A DNA stretch of 64,000 nt from Candidatus Oscillochloris fontis (GCF_004138135.1 NZ_RYFD01000012.1:22838-86837); one strand, 5' to 3'. Shown: positions 17,182 through 26,515, counted from the stretch's first letter. Made by a program: numbers and translations. Notes: generated from the letters alone by a model not told the origin.

Positions 17182-17871
17182 CTATTTGGCCGGATAGATA
17201 ACAATCTTGCGCTGTTCACCCTCACCAGAACTCTCGGTATAGATACTCTTATCCTCACGCAGAGCAAGGTGAACAATCCGCCGCTCATAGGCCGCCATCG
17301 GTTCGAGCATAATCGGGCGCCCGGTTTGGCGCACGCGCTCGGCCATGCGGCGAGCCAAGCCCTCCAGCGACTCCTGGCGGCGCTGGCGGTAGTTCCCAAC
17401 ATCCACCACCACCTGGGGCCACTTCTGCACCCGGCGGCTGACGAGCAGGTTGAGCAAGAACTGGAGCGAACGCAGGGTCTCGCCACGGCGACCGATCATC
17501 AGGCCCATCGCCTCCTCATCGGCCCCCTCGACATGCAGCGTCACCGTCTCCTCGACATCACCCTTCTGGCCGGGCACGCGGGTCAGCACCGCAGTAACGT
17601 AGGCATGAATATCCATGCGAGAGAGCAGATCCTCAAGGATCTGGCGTGCAATCGCACCCACCTCACCAACCGCATCATCAAGCAGGGGTGGCGGGGCGAC
17701 ATCCGCCTCGTCGTCATCATCAACGACCGTCACGCGCACCAGTGCCTCATCGCCCGCCTCCCCCGAGTCGAGCACCGCGATAGCCACCTCGTCACGATCC
17801 TTACCCAGTTGGGCAAGAGCAAGCTCCACGGCCTCAGCGACTGTTCGCGCGCTTATCTCGATGCTCTTCAT
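17182..17871 (-). CDS. jag: Jag/KhpB RNA-binding protein
   Basis: 229 residues with the three Jag parts in order: Jag-N (MKSIEISARTVAEAVELALA), a KH domain with the glycine loop GLMIGRRGETLRSLQFLLN, and an R3H domain ending with RRIVHLALREDKSIYTESSGEG. It acts as an RNA chaperone in cell-elongation control in Firmicutes. It is the fourth gene of the conserved rpmH-rnpA-yidC-jag order, 36 bases after yidC. Confidence 0.95.
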   Translation of the reverse strand: MKSIEISARTVAEAVELALAQLGKDRDEVAIAVLDSGEAGDEALVRVTVVDDDDEADVAPPPLLDDAVGEVGAIARQILEDLLSRMDIHAYVTAVLTRVPGQKGDVEETVTLHVEGADEEAMGLMIGRRGETLRSLQFLLNLLVSRRVQKWPQVVVDVGNYRQRRQESLEGLARRMAERVRQTGRPIMLEPMAAYERRIVHLALREDKSIYTESSGEGEQRKIVIYPAK

Positions 17872-17907
17872 CGTGTACCTCGCTAGTGCGACACTCTCAG
17901 GCTAGAA

Positions 17908-18924
17908 TCAACGCCGACGGCGCGGGCGACGCGGGTTTGGCTGCGAACGACCCTGGGTACGGGCCTCTTCCATCGCCTCATCGGTAGTATCAGCCGGTTC
18001 AGATGAACCACTCGTGCTCCCGCTTGACGATTCAGTTTCGGTCAACGGACGCATCACCGTCCAGAAATCAGCCCGTTTAGCGGCCTCACCTACGGAGGTT
18101 GCATCACCTGACGGAGCGGTCGCAATGGCCGGAACCATCTGCGTCGCCGCACCAGGGCCACTATCTACTGGCAAGAACTTGAGATAGTTGGCCAGCGAAC
18201 CCCAACCAGAGGTGAAATACTGCTGAACCACGCCCACCAAACTACTCACCACCCAGTAGAGCACCGCACCCGAAGGGAAGGTGAAGGCGATATACCCAAA
18301 GACCAGCGGCATAAACATCATCGCCTGGGTCATCGCCTTCTGCTGTGGATCTTGGACACGCGGCGTAGCCATAGCCGTCTGGAGCAACTGGAGCAGAATA
18401 GAGAGAACGGGCAAGATGAAATAGATCGGGTCGGCAAAGCCACTTCCATGGGGGCCAAAGGCAGTACGTCCCAGATCAATAATGCCGAGTAACTTCTCAC
18501 TAAAGAGCGCCACGACCTCAGGATTCTCCATAGACGCCTTGGCCCCAGCGCTCAGGTTCACCCGTTGCTCCACCACCATCAAGTGGTAGACCGCCTGATA
18601 GACCCCGAAGAAGATCGGCAACTGAAGCAGCACGGGGAGACAACCACCCACCGGATTGATCTTATAATCGCGGTAGAGTTTCAGTGTCTCTTCTTGGAGT
18701 TTCTGCTGATCCTTGCCATATTTGCGCTGTAGCTCTTTGATCAGCGGCTGGATCTGCTGCATCTGTCGGCTTGAGCGCAGCGAGGTGAGTGTCAGCGGCA
18801 GAATGATCAAACGAGCGCAGATCGTAAAGATGACAATGCCCAGCCCGACGCTTCCGGTCGTCGTACTGAACCAGAGCAAGATCTGCTCAAGGAGACCAAC
18901 AAAGCCGCCCCAGATTTGACCCAT
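17908..18924 (-). CDS. yidC: YidC/Oxa1 membrane protein insertase
   Basis: 338 residues, short (Gram-positive/mitochondrial-like) form without the large periplasmic domain. Five hydrophobic segments; core features are LGIVIFTICARLIILPLTL with the groove arginine, the coiled-coil hairpin QMQQIQPLIKELQRKYGKD, NPVGGCLPVLLQLPIFFGVY and FPSGAVLYWVVSS. The basic tail (GRSQPNPRRPRRRR) fits ribosome binding. There is no clear lipoprotein signal at this start. It inserts membrane proteins and lies between rnpA and jag as in most bacteria. Confidence 0.95.
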   Translation of the reverse strand: MGQIWGGFVGLLEQILLWFSTTTGSVGLGIVIFTICARLIILPLTLTSLRSSRQMQQIQPLIKELQRKYGKDQQKLQEETLKLYRDYKINPVGGCLPVLLQLPIFFGVYQAVYHLMVVEQRVNLSAGAKASMENPEVVALFSEKLLGIIDLGRTAFGPHGSGFADPIYFILPVLSILLQLLQTAMATPRVQDPQQKAMTQAMMFMPLVFGYIAFTFPSGAVLYWVVSSLVGVVQQYFTSGWGSLANYLKFLPVDSGPGAATQMVPAIATAPSGDATSVGEAAKRADFWTVMRPLTETESSSGSTSGSSEPADTTDEAMEEARTQGRSQPNPRRPRRRR

Positions 18925-18975
18925 AATTAACGCCTCTTCTCACAACGAGCCACCGCAGCAACCCGTAGGAATTGG

Positions 18976-19338
18976 TTATGAACGCTCCGATAGCGCCGGG
19001 GTACGCCAGACTTGCGCCCGGCGCAACAGATCCTCAACCGCCGTCTGGAGGGTGACAAATGGCATCTCGATCACATCGGTGCTACGCACCACCAGAACCA
19101 GATCATAGCCGGGGGTGATATGAGGAAGGGCCAGACGCATGACTTCACGCAGTCGTCGTTTCGCCCGATTACGCTGCACGGCACCGCCGATCTGCTTTCC
19201 GACTACAAACCCACAACGGGTACGTCTCTGGCGACCAGCGACCAGATTGAGCAAGAAGAGTGGGGTAGCAAAGGTACGGCCTTCGCGGCGTGCTCGCCGA
19301 AACTGATCTGGTCGCCGCAAACGATAGGCACGTTTCAT
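18976..19338 (-). CDS. rnpA: Ribonuclease P protein component
   Basis: 120 residues. RNase P protein fold with MKRAYRLRRPDQFRRARREG at the start, RCGFVVGKQIGGAVQRNRAKRRLREVMR (RNR motif region) and YDLVLVVRST. It binds the RNase P RNA for tRNA 5' maturation. It sits between rpmH and yidC. No yidD gene is found between rnpA and yidC, although the order often includes one. Confidence 0.96.
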   Translation of the reverse strand: MKRAYRLRRPDQFRRARREGRTFATPLFLLNLVAGRQRRTRCGFVVGKQIGGAVQRNRAKRRLREVMRLALPHITPGYDLVLVVRSTDVIEMPFVTLQTAVEDLLRRAQVWRTPALSERS

Positions 19339-19397
19339 AACAGCGTGGCCGGTGTGGAGGGGAGGCAGCGCAGTGCCCCCCCAAAAGAGCGTGGCAT

Positions 19398-19571
19398 CTA
19401 ACGATGACCGCGACGCACCCCACGGCGCTCATCGCTCACGGTCAACTTCCAGCGCCCCTTGAGGCGGCGACGGCGCAACACCTCGCGGCCATCTTTGGTC
19501 TCCATCCGCGACAAAAAGCCATGCTTGCGCCGACGTGGAATTCGTTTCGGCTGCCAAGTTCGCTTTGGCAT
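19398..19571 (-). CDS. rpmH: Ribosomal protein L34
   Basis: 57 residues from ATG 19571: [20 protein letters not shown], then [20 protein letters not shown] and a C-terminal extension [17 protein letters not shown]. Standard L34 is about 44-46 residues, so the tail is longer than usual. It is the first gene of rpmH-rnpA-yidC-jag and is read from a strong promoter 63 bases upstream. A ribosome binding site GAGGAG lies 10 bases before the ATG. dnaA, often divergent from rpmH, is not here. Confidence 0.96.
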   Translation of the reverse strand: MPKRTWQPKRIPRRRKHGFLSRMETKDGREVLRRRRLKGRWKLTVSDERRGVRRGHR

Positions 19572-19633
19572 CGTCTATTTCTCCTCTGCGCAAGAGTGCG
19601 CACTCTAGCATCGTATGGGCAAAAACTCTCACC

Positions 19634-19662
19634 ATTATACTTGTCGCGCTACGACAGGTCAA
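19634..19662 (-). promoter_or_regulatory. Strong promoter of the rpmH operon
   Basis: On the minus strand: TTGACC (19662-19657), 17-bp spacer, TATAAT (19639-19634). The spacer contains an inverted repeat, TGTCG...CGACA, which could be an operator. Confidence 0.75.
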
Positions 19663-19668
19663 ATACGG

Positions 19669-19793
19669 TGGGAGTTCGGGGGGCGGCTGCGCCGCCCCCC
19701 GAAGATCTCTGTTGTTGTTGTTTGGCGGCAAAGCCGCCAAACAACAACAACTTAGGGTTTGGGGCTACGCCCCAAGGACTTTGCACATGGCCT
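19669..19793. repeat. Family A repeat, copy 4
   Basis: Three palindromes in reversed order to copy 2: 19675-19703 (TTCGGGGGGCGGC arms), a TTGTTGTTGTTTGGCGGC palindrome up to about 19750, then TTGGGGCTACGCCCCAA, ending in ACTTTGCACATGGCC (19778-19792), which matches one terminal repeat. Confidence 0.75.
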
Positions 19794-19866
19794 AGCCGCG
19801 CAAAAATGGGGTTGGGGACGGCAAGACCGTCCCCAGCCCTTACGCGAGCGTTCGGAAGAACGCTAC

Positions 19867-21336
19867 CTAATCGTCGCGCCCGACCTGCTGGAGCGTGCGC
19901 CGGATGGCATCACGCTGGCGGCGGTCGCTACCATCTTGGCCCTCGGTCTCCTCCACTTCGACGCGCTCCTTGCGGCGATCACGACGAGTGTTGGATGGGC
20001 TGCCATACTTGCTGAGCAGATCCTCAAGCGTGGCATCACCAACAAACTCCTCGGTATCATCCTCGGTGCTATACGTCTCTGGCACCGACGGTTGGGACTG
20101 ATTGCGGCGGCGGTCGCGGCCACGATCACCCCGATCAGGCCGGTTCTCGCGGGCAGCGGCGGCCGCTGCGGCGAAGCGCGGGGCGGCACCGGGGCCGGTG
20201 CGCGGGATGACCTGAGTCGCTGGCTCATCGTCGTAGGAGACCGTCGGTTCACTATCATCAAGGCGCATGGTCAGGCTAATCCGCTTGCTCTGCTGATCAA
20301 CCTCCAACACCTTAACGGTGACCTTATCGCCCACCTTAACCACATCCTCAACCTTGCCAACGCGGCTGGAGGAGAGCGCCGAGATATGGACGAGGCCATC
20401 ACGCCCAACCCCAATATCAACAAAGGCACCGAAGGGGGCCAGACCGCTCACCGTACCATCCAGGATCTGGCCTGGCTCCAAGCCCTGCATGCGCTGGCTG
20501 CGCATCGCACGACGCAGGCTCAGGCTGATGCGGGTGCCATCAGGATCAATCTCCAGGATCTTAAAGTTGAACTGCTCGCCAACCTTAACGGCATCCTCAG
20601 GCTTCTCGACACGGCCCTCGGCCAATTCGGAGACGTGGATGAGGCCATCCTTACCCACCCCGATATCAGCAAAGGCACCGAAGGGTGCAAAGCCCGTAAT
20701 CTTACCATCAACCACATCACCAACCTTGAGCGAAGAGAGGCGATCACGATCAACCTCAGCTCGCTTGGGGCGACTGCGACTGCGGCCACCCTCACTGCGC
20801 TCCTGCGAACGCATCGTGAGGCTAATCCGGCGCACATCAGGATCAACACTCTTGACCCGCACCGTCACCGTATCGCCGATCTGCACCAGATCAGAGGGGG
20901 TGTCAATGCGCGTATCGCTCATCTCCGAGATATGCACGAGGCCATCACGGCCCACGCCCAGATCAACGAAGATACCATAGAGGGCAATCGAGGTAACCCG
21001 ACCCTCCAGATCCATCCCTGCCTGGAGATCCTTGAGGCGGCGCGGGCGGCCACCCTCTTCGGCTACCGGCGTGAAACTCGCCCCTTCTGCCCCCGTCTCC
21101 TGAGCCGCGTCTTCCCCCTCCGCCTCAGCACCCGTCGCCGAAGCGTCCGACGTCACCGGCTCCGCCTCAGCGGAAACCTGCGCCTCAGTTTCAGGGGTAG
21201 GCTGTGCCTCAGCCTCCTCCGCCGCATGCTCCGGCGTGGTGGCATCGGCCTGAGCCGCCGGAGCGTCGGCTGCGTCGAGCACCGTAGTCGGCAGCTCGCT
21301 CTCAGCGACTTCTTCCCTACGTACCTGATCGGTCAT
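19867..21336 (-). CDS. S1-domain RNA-binding protein (ribosomal protein S1-like)
   Basis: 489 residues from ATG 21336, chosen over the upstream ATG 21369 because GGAGGG lies 8 bases before it. The acidic, Ala/Glu-rich N-terminus (about 100 residues) is disordered. Three S1 domains follow (DLEGRVTSIALYGIFVDLG, VVDGKITGFAPFGAFADIG, ILDGTVSGLAPFGAFVDIG, each ending in ISL-type strands), then a basic RG-rich tail. It could be the S1 protein of this organism or a related translation factor; three domains is fewer than in E. coli S1. It lies 51 bases after the chelatase gene on the same strand. Confidence 0.88.
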   Translation of the reverse strand: MTDQVRREEVAESELPTTVLDAADAPAAQADATTPEHAAEEAEAQPTPETEAQVSAEAEPVTSDASATGAEAEGEDAAQETGAEGASFTPVAEEGGRPRRLKDLQAGMDLEGRVTSIALYGIFVDLGVGRDGLVHISEMSDTRIDTPSDLVQIGDTVTVRVKSVDPDVRRISLTMRSQERSEGGRSRSRPKRAEVDRDRLSSLKVGDVVDGKITGFAPFGAFADIGVGKDGLIHVSELAEGRVEKPEDAVKVGEQFNFKILEIDPDGTRISLSLRRAMRSQRMQGLEPGQILDGTVSGLAPFGAFVDIGVGRDGLVHISALSSSRVGKVEDVVKVGDKVTVKVLEVDQQSKRISLTMRLDDSEPTVSYDDEPATQVIPRTGPGAAPRFAAAAAAARENRPDRGDRGRDRRRNQSQPSVPETYSTEDDTEEFVGDATLEDLLSKYGSPSNTRRDRRKERVEVEETEGQDGSDRRQRDAIRRTLQQVGRDD

Positions 21337-21387
21337 CTCCTGGATCCCTCCTACGTCGTTGGTGGACAAAACGATATGTTCCCTTGA

Positions 21388-23472
21388 TTAGAGTTGCATC
21401 TGCTGTCGGACGGCCTGCACTAAGCCGTCATCGTGCAGATCTTCGAGCCGATAGTAGCGCCCCTTCAGGTGCTCGGACAAGCGCCGTGAAAGCCCCCGCT
21501 CGAAGTTCGGGTGCTCGGTATCAATCACAATCGCACGAATATCGTGCGCCGCGATCAGATCGGCTATTGCATATGCCTCTTGCTGCGGGGGCGCATTGCC
21601 AATGGCGACATTTGCTTGGCCATCGGTTAGCAACACCATCAGCGGGACAACTTCATGATCCTGACGCCGGGCACGCTCCAGCAACTCATAAGCTGTCAGC
21701 ATCCCTCGTGCAAGGGGTGTCTTCCCACCGGTCGGCATGGTCTGGAGCCGACGCTGAGCGAGTTCAACACTATTCGTCAGGGGTAACAATACACGCGCAT
21801 AGTCGCGCTGAAAACTCACCAGACCAACCTGATCGCGGCGCTGGTAGGCGTCCCGCAACAGTGACAGCACCGCCGCCTTGGTGGCCTGCATACGCTCTTC
21901 GGCGGCCATACTCCAACTCGCATCAACCACGAAGCAGACAGCATTGCGCGTGCGGCGCACGCGCACCTTCTGACGCAGGTCGCTACGGGTGATCAAGACT
22001 TTGGGGCGACGGCGGTGGGAGACATGGGGCTGATGAGTCAACTCTGCCCGCCGCTTGCGCTGGTAGATCGCCGCTTCGCGCAGGGTCGCATCGAGGGCCA
22101 GATCAGTAACACGTGGGACAATCTTACTGGTGATGTAGCGCCCCTGTTTGCGCGTCGTGCGCGAACGCGAACGCTTCCCAGGCGAACGGCGCTGCATGCG
22201 ATCCGCCTGAGCCTCAAGCCGACGGGTACGGAAGATCGATTCGGCCTCGATCTGCTTACCGCCGCTATTCTTCTCACCCGTCTGCTGGCTCTCGCCAGTT
22301 CCCACACTACCGATTGGTGTCATACTGCCGCCGCCGGTTCCCGAGTCATTCTCATCGCCATCTTCAGCCGACTCGGTCTTTTCGCCTAGTTCAGACTTTT
22401 TTTTTACATCATCGCCAGGCATGCCCTCGGCGGGCTTACCACTACGCTCAAGAATCTGAGCGATGCGCTGCTCATCCACCTTGATCTCGGCAAAGGGTTG
22501 GCGACGCATCCGATGCGGCAACGCCAACTCTGCCGCAAGACGAATATCTTCGGCGCTCAAGTACAAGCGACCACTCCACGCCGCGTGGGTACGCGCCGTC
22601 TCAAGAATGGTGAGGTCGGCACGATGGCCATCCACCCCCAACTCCAAGCAGAGCCCGGCCACAGCGGCCATGTCGGGGCGCTCGATCTGCACACGCGGCA
22701 GGAGTTGACTGGCCGCAGCGATGCGATCAGCCAGTTCGTTCTCGCTGGCTTGCCACTCGGCCATAAACTGCTGCGCATCGGCCTCATAGGCCATACGGCG
22801 CTCGATCACGGCGATCCGTGAGCCAATATCACTCAGTCCCACCACCTCAACCGCAAGGCCGAAGCGATCCAGCAACTGCGGGCGCAACTCACCCTCTTCA
22901 GGGTTCATCGTCCCCACAAGAATGAAACGGGACGGGTGCGAGATACTGACCCCTTCGCGCTCGACGGTATTCACCCCCATCGCCGCTGCATCAAGCAGCA
23001 GATCAACGAGGTGATCATCAAGCAGGTTGACCTCATCAACATAGAGCAGGCCACGGTTGACGTGCGCGAGTAGGCCGGGTTCAAAACGGCGCTGGCCCTC
23101 GGTAATCGCATGCTCCAGATCTAGCGACCCCACCACGCGATCCTCGGAGGCCGAAACTGGTAACTCGACGAGCCGAATCGGGCGCTCGTAGGTCGGCAAT
23201 TCCGCCCCTGTGATCCGCGACTGACATGTCGCACACAGCCCTGCGGGACGATCCGGGGTGCAGCTATAGGGACAATCGGTGACTACCGTAATAGAGGGAA
23301 GGAGACGAGCGAGACCGCGTACCGCCGTAGATTTGGCTGTACCCTTTTCGCCACGGATAAGAACACCGCCAACCCGTGGGTTGACCGCATTGAGGATGAG
23401 CGCGCGCTTGAGGCGCTCTTGGCCAACGATGGCGGTGAATGGATAGACTGGGCGCAATACCGACGTGCTCAC
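21388..23472 (-). CDS. Fused AAA/VWA chelatase subunit (ChlI-ChlD type; magnesium or cobalt chelatase)
   Basis: 694 residues. The N-terminal AAA+ module has Walker A GEKGTAKST (41-48), Walker B GLLYVDEVNLLDDHLVDLLL and Arg fingers. A cysteine-rich insert CPYSCT...CATC (about 67-85) is typical of the fused cobaltochelatase-like subgroup. An acidic, Gly/Ser-rich linker precedes a VWA domain with MIDAS DASWSM at about 515. It powers insertion of Mg or Co into a tetrapyrrole together with a large BchH/CobN subunit, which is not in the window. In a phototroph it could serve bacteriochlorophyll; the cysteine insert favours the cobalt type. Substrate uncertain. Confidence 0.88.
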   Translation of the reverse strand: MSTSVLRPVYPFTAIVGQERLKRALILNAVNPRVGGVLIRGEKGTAKSTAVRGLARLLPSITVVTDCPYSCTPDRPAGLCATCQSRITGAELPTYERPIRLVELPVSASEDRVVGSLDLEHAITEGQRRFEPGLLAHVNRGLLYVDEVNLLDDHLVDLLLDAAAMGVNTVEREGVSISHPSRFILVGTMNPEEGELRPQLLDRFGLAVEVVGLSDIGSRIAVIERRMAYEADAQQFMAEWQASENELADRIAAASQLLPRVQIERPDMAAVAGLCLELGVDGHRADLTILETARTHAAWSGRLYLSAEDIRLAAELALPHRMRRQPFAEIKVDEQRIAQILERSGKPAEGMPGDDVKKKSELGEKTESAEDGDENDSGTGGGSMTPIGSVGTGESQQTGEKNSGGKQIEAESIFRTRRLEAQADRMQRRSPGKRSRSRTTRKQGRYITSKIVPRVTDLALDATLREAAIYQRKRRAELTHQPHVSHRRRPKVLITRSDLRQKVRVRRTRNAVCFVVDASWSMAAEERMQATKAAVLSLLRDAYQRRDQVGLVSFQRDYARVLLPLTNSVELAQRRLQTMPTGGKTPLARGMLTAYELLERARRQDHEVVPLMVLLTDGQANVAIGNAPPQQEAYAIADLIAAHDIRAIVIDTEHPNFERGLSRRLSEHLKGRYYRLEDLHDDGLVQAVRQQMQL

Positions 23473-23569
23473 AACAATAAAAATCTCCCAGCCCGAATGG
23501 AGCCAGAAGCACTAGCAGCAGCGCCGTGATTCGATGTGGCGGAAAAACCGAATGATGCCGACAGGAACC

Positions 23570-23601
23570 GACGTTAACACGGCTGTTGACCAGACGTTAA
23601 C
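23570..23601. promoter_or_regulatory. Direct repeat GACGTTAAC, candidate operator
   Basis: GACGTTAAC at 23570-23578 and again at 23593-23601, 23 bp apart (about two helical turns), in the 408-bp gap between the divergent chelatase and mreB genes. Each contains the palindrome GTTAAC. No further gene is seen in this gap. Confidence 0.4.
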
Positions 23602-23725
23602 CGAGTGTCGCTACAATCTTCACGACGGTACTATTGTCGCACAAAGCTTGCTAAAAGTCAAATGATGCTATCATCTGTTTATCATCTACCATGGTACATC
23701 TGAATGCGAAGCAACGAAGGAGCTA

Positions 23726-23734
23726 TGCTATAAT
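23726..23734 (+). promoter_or_regulatory. Extended -10 promoter of mreB
   Basis: TGCTATAAT at 23726-23734 with no clear -35. It would give a leader of about 140 bases before the mreB GTG. The same 9-mer lies upstream of minC. Confidence 0.55.
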
Positions 23735-23880
23735 CGGATGCCGAACCTTCAGCGGGAGAACCCGTGGGTTCGCGTTATATCAATGCGAATATCGAACCAT
23801 CACGAGCAATAAGTCGCTGCATCGGCGCAACTCGAAGATGGATGTGTGCCATAACAACCAGATGTGTTTGGAGTATATCT

Positions 23881-24960
23881 GTGGGCTTTAACCCAATCAA
23901 CTCGCTGTTTGGTGCCTTCAGTCGTGATCTAGGGATCGACTTAGGCACGGCAAATACCCTCGTATACGTGCGGGGCAAGGGCATTGTCATCAGCGAGCCA
24001 TCGGTAGTAGCAATAGATCGCAAGACGAAGAAGGTACACGCCGTTGGGGCCGAGGCCAAAGCGATGGTAGGGAAGACCCCAGCCAATATCATCGCGGTGC
24101 GCCCGCTCAAGGATGGAGTCATCGCTGACTTCGAAGTGGTCGAGAAGATGCTGGCCTATTTCATCAAGAAGGCCCATGCCTACTCCTCAATGCGCCTGAT
24201 GGACCCGCGCCCACGGGTGGTGGTGGGGGTTCCCTCCGGTGTCACCGAGGTGGAGAAGCGGGCGGCCCGCGATGCAACCCTGAATGCTAAGGCCCGCGAA
24301 GCCTATGTGGTTGAGGAGCCGATGGCTGCCGCGATTGGGGCCGGGTTGCCGGTGGAAGAGCCGATGGGTTCGATGATCGTGGATATTGGTGGTGGCACCA
24401 CCGAGGTTGCGGTCATCTCGCTGGGTGGGATCGTGATCAATCACTCCATCCGTACCGCTGGTGATGAGATTGACGAGGCGATCATCCAGTTTGCGCGTCG
24501 CGAATATAATCTGCTGATCGGCGAGCGTATGGCCGAGAAGGCCAAGATCGCCGCTGGATCGGCCTACCCCTTGGACGAGGAGATCAAGGTGGTACTGCGC
24601 GGACGTGACTTGCTGACCGGGCTGCCCAAGGCGGTTGAGGTAAGCAGCGTCGAGATCCGCGAGGGGATTGTTGGGCCGATCAATGCCATCGTTGCCGAGG
24701 TGCGCGCCGCCCTTGAAGAGACCCCGCCTGAACTGGTGGCCGATGTGATGGAGCACGGTATCACGCTGGCCGGAGGTGGCTCGTTGCTGCACGGCCTCGA
24801 TAAGCGTATCGCCGCCGAAACACGCATGCCCGTCCATATTGCCGAAGATCCACTCTCCTGCGTGGCACGCGGGGCGGGCAAGATGGTCGAGAATTTCGAG
24901 AATCGCGTCTACCAGGATATTCTCACCCGTACCCAGAGCAGCCGACGGGCCAAGCTGTAG
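23881..24960 (+). CDS. mreB: Rod-shape actin MreB
   Basis: 359 residues from GTG 23881, chosen because it gives the standard MreB start (GFNPINSLFGAFSRDLGIDLGTANTLVYV) behind a GGAG; longer in-frame starts add a sequence unlike MreB. Phosphate-1 DLGIDLGTANT, phosphate-2 VDIGGGTTEVAVIS and the adenosine motif AGGGSLLHGLDKRI are present. MreB filaments guide lateral wall synthesis with MreC, MreD and PBP2, which follow on the same strand. A family B repeat lies between mreB and mreC. Confidence 0.97.
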   Translation: MGFNPINSLFGAFSRDLGIDLGTANTLVYVRGKGIVISEPSVVAIDRKTKKVHAVGAEAKAMVGKTPANIIAVRPLKDGVIADFEVVEKMLAYFIKKAHAYSSMRLMDPRPRVVVGVPSGVTEVEKRAARDATLNAKAREAYVVEEPMAAAIGAGLPVEEPMGSMIVDIGGGTTEVAVISLGGIVINHSIRTAGDEIDEAIIQFARREYNLLIGERMAEKAKIAAGSAYPLDEEIKVVLRGRDLLTGLPKAVEVSSVEIREGIVGPINAIVAEVRAALEETPPELVADVMEHGITLAGGGSLLHGLDKRIAAETRMPVHIAEDPLSCVARGAGKMVENFENRVYQDILTRTQSSRRAKL

Positions 24961-24973
24961 GGGCCAACACCTA

Positions 24974-25078
24974 CTCCTAGCGCCAAGATTTTGACGCAAA
25001 GCCTTGAGGAGTATGACCAACCACGACCTTTGCGTCTTCGCGCCTTTGCGTCACTATAGCGGCTCCGTTTACCCCACC
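24974..25078. repeat. Family B repeat, copy 2
   Basis: Core 24991-25053: TTGACGCAAAG ... CTTTGCGTCTTCGCGCCTTT. Flanks CTCCTAG (24975-24981) and CCGTTTACCCCA match the inner flanks of copy 1 (CTCCTAG 8756-8762; CCTTTACCCCA), but the terminal repeats are missing. Confidence 0.75.
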
Positions 25079-25091
25079 ATGAATTGTGACT

Positions 25092-26000
25092 ATGCGCGAC
25101 TATCTTGACGACAGGTCGCTGAGGTTGCGCCGCGAGCGCAGCGACCAACCCGCCTCAGCCCGCCCGTTTGTGCTGGCGGGGGTGTTATGTCTGGTTGCAC
25201 TCAGCCTGATCTACCTTGATCAGCAGGGCATCATCAGCCCGTTGCGCATGCTACTTCAGCAGGCATTCAGTCCAGCAGCACTACAACTGACGGGACTGCG
25301 CAACCATACGGAAGATCTGATCGGAGCGCCGCGTAGTGAAGATGATCTGCGGGCAACGATCACCGCGTTGGAGCAGGAGGTGAGCCAACTCAAGGCCGAG
25401 AACCTGCGCTTGCAGCAGGCTCAGGTCGAGAACGAGTCGTTGCGCCAGCAACTCCAGATCCAGCGCGAACAGCCCTGGCACTTGGTAGGAGCCGAAGTGA
25501 CCGTGCGCCCGCCCGATGCAGGCCGCCAAGTGATGCTGATTGCACGGGGCAGTGCCGATGGGGTGCAGGTGGGTATGGCGGTGATCGGCCAAGATCCGAG
25601 TGGCCCAGCGGCACTCGTGGGGGTGATCGAGTCGGTGGGGACACATACCGCCGAGGTGCTCTTGATCACCGATGTGAGTAGTCGCATCAGTGCACGGGTG
25701 ATGCATGCGGGGCAGGCCCACTTAGGCTTAGTGCAAGGGCAGTGGCAGCGCGGATCACGCTTGAGCATCGGGCAAGTGGATCGCAGTGCCGCAATCAGCC
25801 CCGGTGATGCGGTGGTGAGTGCGGGGTTGACTGGCTCGCTCAATCTTCAGTTGGATCTTGCCACCGTGCCCGCCAACATTCCGATTGGTTCGATAGAAGA
25901 GATCAATCCGGGAGGACAAGGCCAGAGCGCCGAGCTGCGCCCCTTCGTCAACCCCGATCAGGTACGCTACGTTTGGGTGATTCTCAATCAAAACGAGTAG
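25092..26000 (+). CDS. mreC: Rod-shape protein MreC
   Basis: 302 residues from ATG 25092 (GTG 25086 is also possible; neither has a strong ribosome binding site). Short cytoplasmic N-terminus, one membrane segment (FVLAGVLCLVALSLIYL), a coiled coil (about 85-125, LEQEVSQLKAENLRLQQAQ), then the beta-barrel MreC domain (VTVRPPDAGRQVMLIARG, GMAVIG, GVIESVGTHTAEVLLITD, GDAVVSAGLTG). It links MreB to PBP2 outside the membrane. It is separated from mreB by a 131-bp gap holding a repeat. Confidence 0.93.
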   Translation: MRDYLDDRSLRLRRERSDQPASARPFVLAGVLCLVALSLIYLDQQGIISPLRMLLQQAFSPAALQLTGLRNHTEDLIGAPRSEDDLRATITALEQEVSQLKAENLRLQQAQVENESLRQQLQIQREQPWHLVGAEVTVRPPDAGRQVMLIARGSADGVQVGMAVIGQDPSGPAALVGVIESVGTHTAEVLLITDVSSRISARVMHAGQAHLGLVQGQWQRGSRLSIGQVDRSAAISPGDAVVSAGLTGSLNLQLDLATVPANIPIGSIEEINPGGQGQSAELRPFVNPDQVRYVWVILNQNE

Positions 26001-26500
26001 AAGAACTTGTCGCCCGTGAAGTGGGCTACATCCTCTTGATCGGTGTCCTCGCACTAGTGCAGGTGACACTCCTGCGCACACCGCTCGGTTTTAGTGCGCC
26101 GTTGTTACTGGTGATCACGATCTGTCGTACCCTGATCGGGATGGGGGCCGCCTTCCGCGACATCGGTATGGTACAGGGGGTACGCTGGGCGTTCTACAGC
26201 GGATTGATGCTCGATATTCTGGCCGCAACGCCACTCGGCACGCATGCATTCGCCCTGTTGCTTGCTACCATCACGGTGGCCTTCGCCACCCGTCGGTTAC
26301 GCATTGAGGGGCCACTCCTGCCGCTCCTCGCCATGCTCGTCGCCAGCCTGATCTATGAGAGTGTGATGGCGCTGCTCATCCAACCCGGCCCGGTCATGTG
26401 GGGCGACACCTTGCGGGTCGCACTCATTCCCGGTACCCTTTTGGCGCTTATTATGACACTCCCGATCTTCTTTTTACTCCGCTGGATGTTACGTGCATAG
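25973..26500 (+). CDS. mreD: Rod-shape protein MreD
   Basis: 175 residues from TTG 25973, overlapping mreC by 28 bases; GTG 26021 is an alternative start. Five to six hydrophobic helices (GYILLIGVLALVQVTLL, FYSGLMLDILAATPLG, LLPLLAMLVASLIYESVM) match MreD. Integral membrane partner of MreC and PBP2. Sequence is poorly conserved in the family, so the call also relies on its position between mreC and mrdA. Confidence 0.85.
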   Translation: MGDSQSKRVEELVAREVGYILLIGVLALVQVTLLRTPLGFSAPLLLVITICRTLIGMGAAFRDIGMVQGVRWAFYSGLMLDILAATPLGTHAFALLLATITVAFATRRLRIEGPLLPLLAMLVASLIYESVMALLIQPGPVMWGDTLRVALIPGTLLALIMTLPIFFLLRWMLRA

Positions 26501-26515
26501 ATCGAGGATGTGGGT

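Noticed and set aside
19572..19866. Replication origin next to rpmH
   Set aside because: No dnaA gene, no DnaA-box cluster (TTATCCACA type) and no AT-rich unwinding region; the gap holds a promoter and a family A repeat.
19759..21387. 542-codon open frame on the plus strand opposite the S1-domain gene
   Set aside because: It is the antisense of three S1 domains; its sequence has no family features, while the minus strand gives a clear S1 protein with a ribosome binding site.
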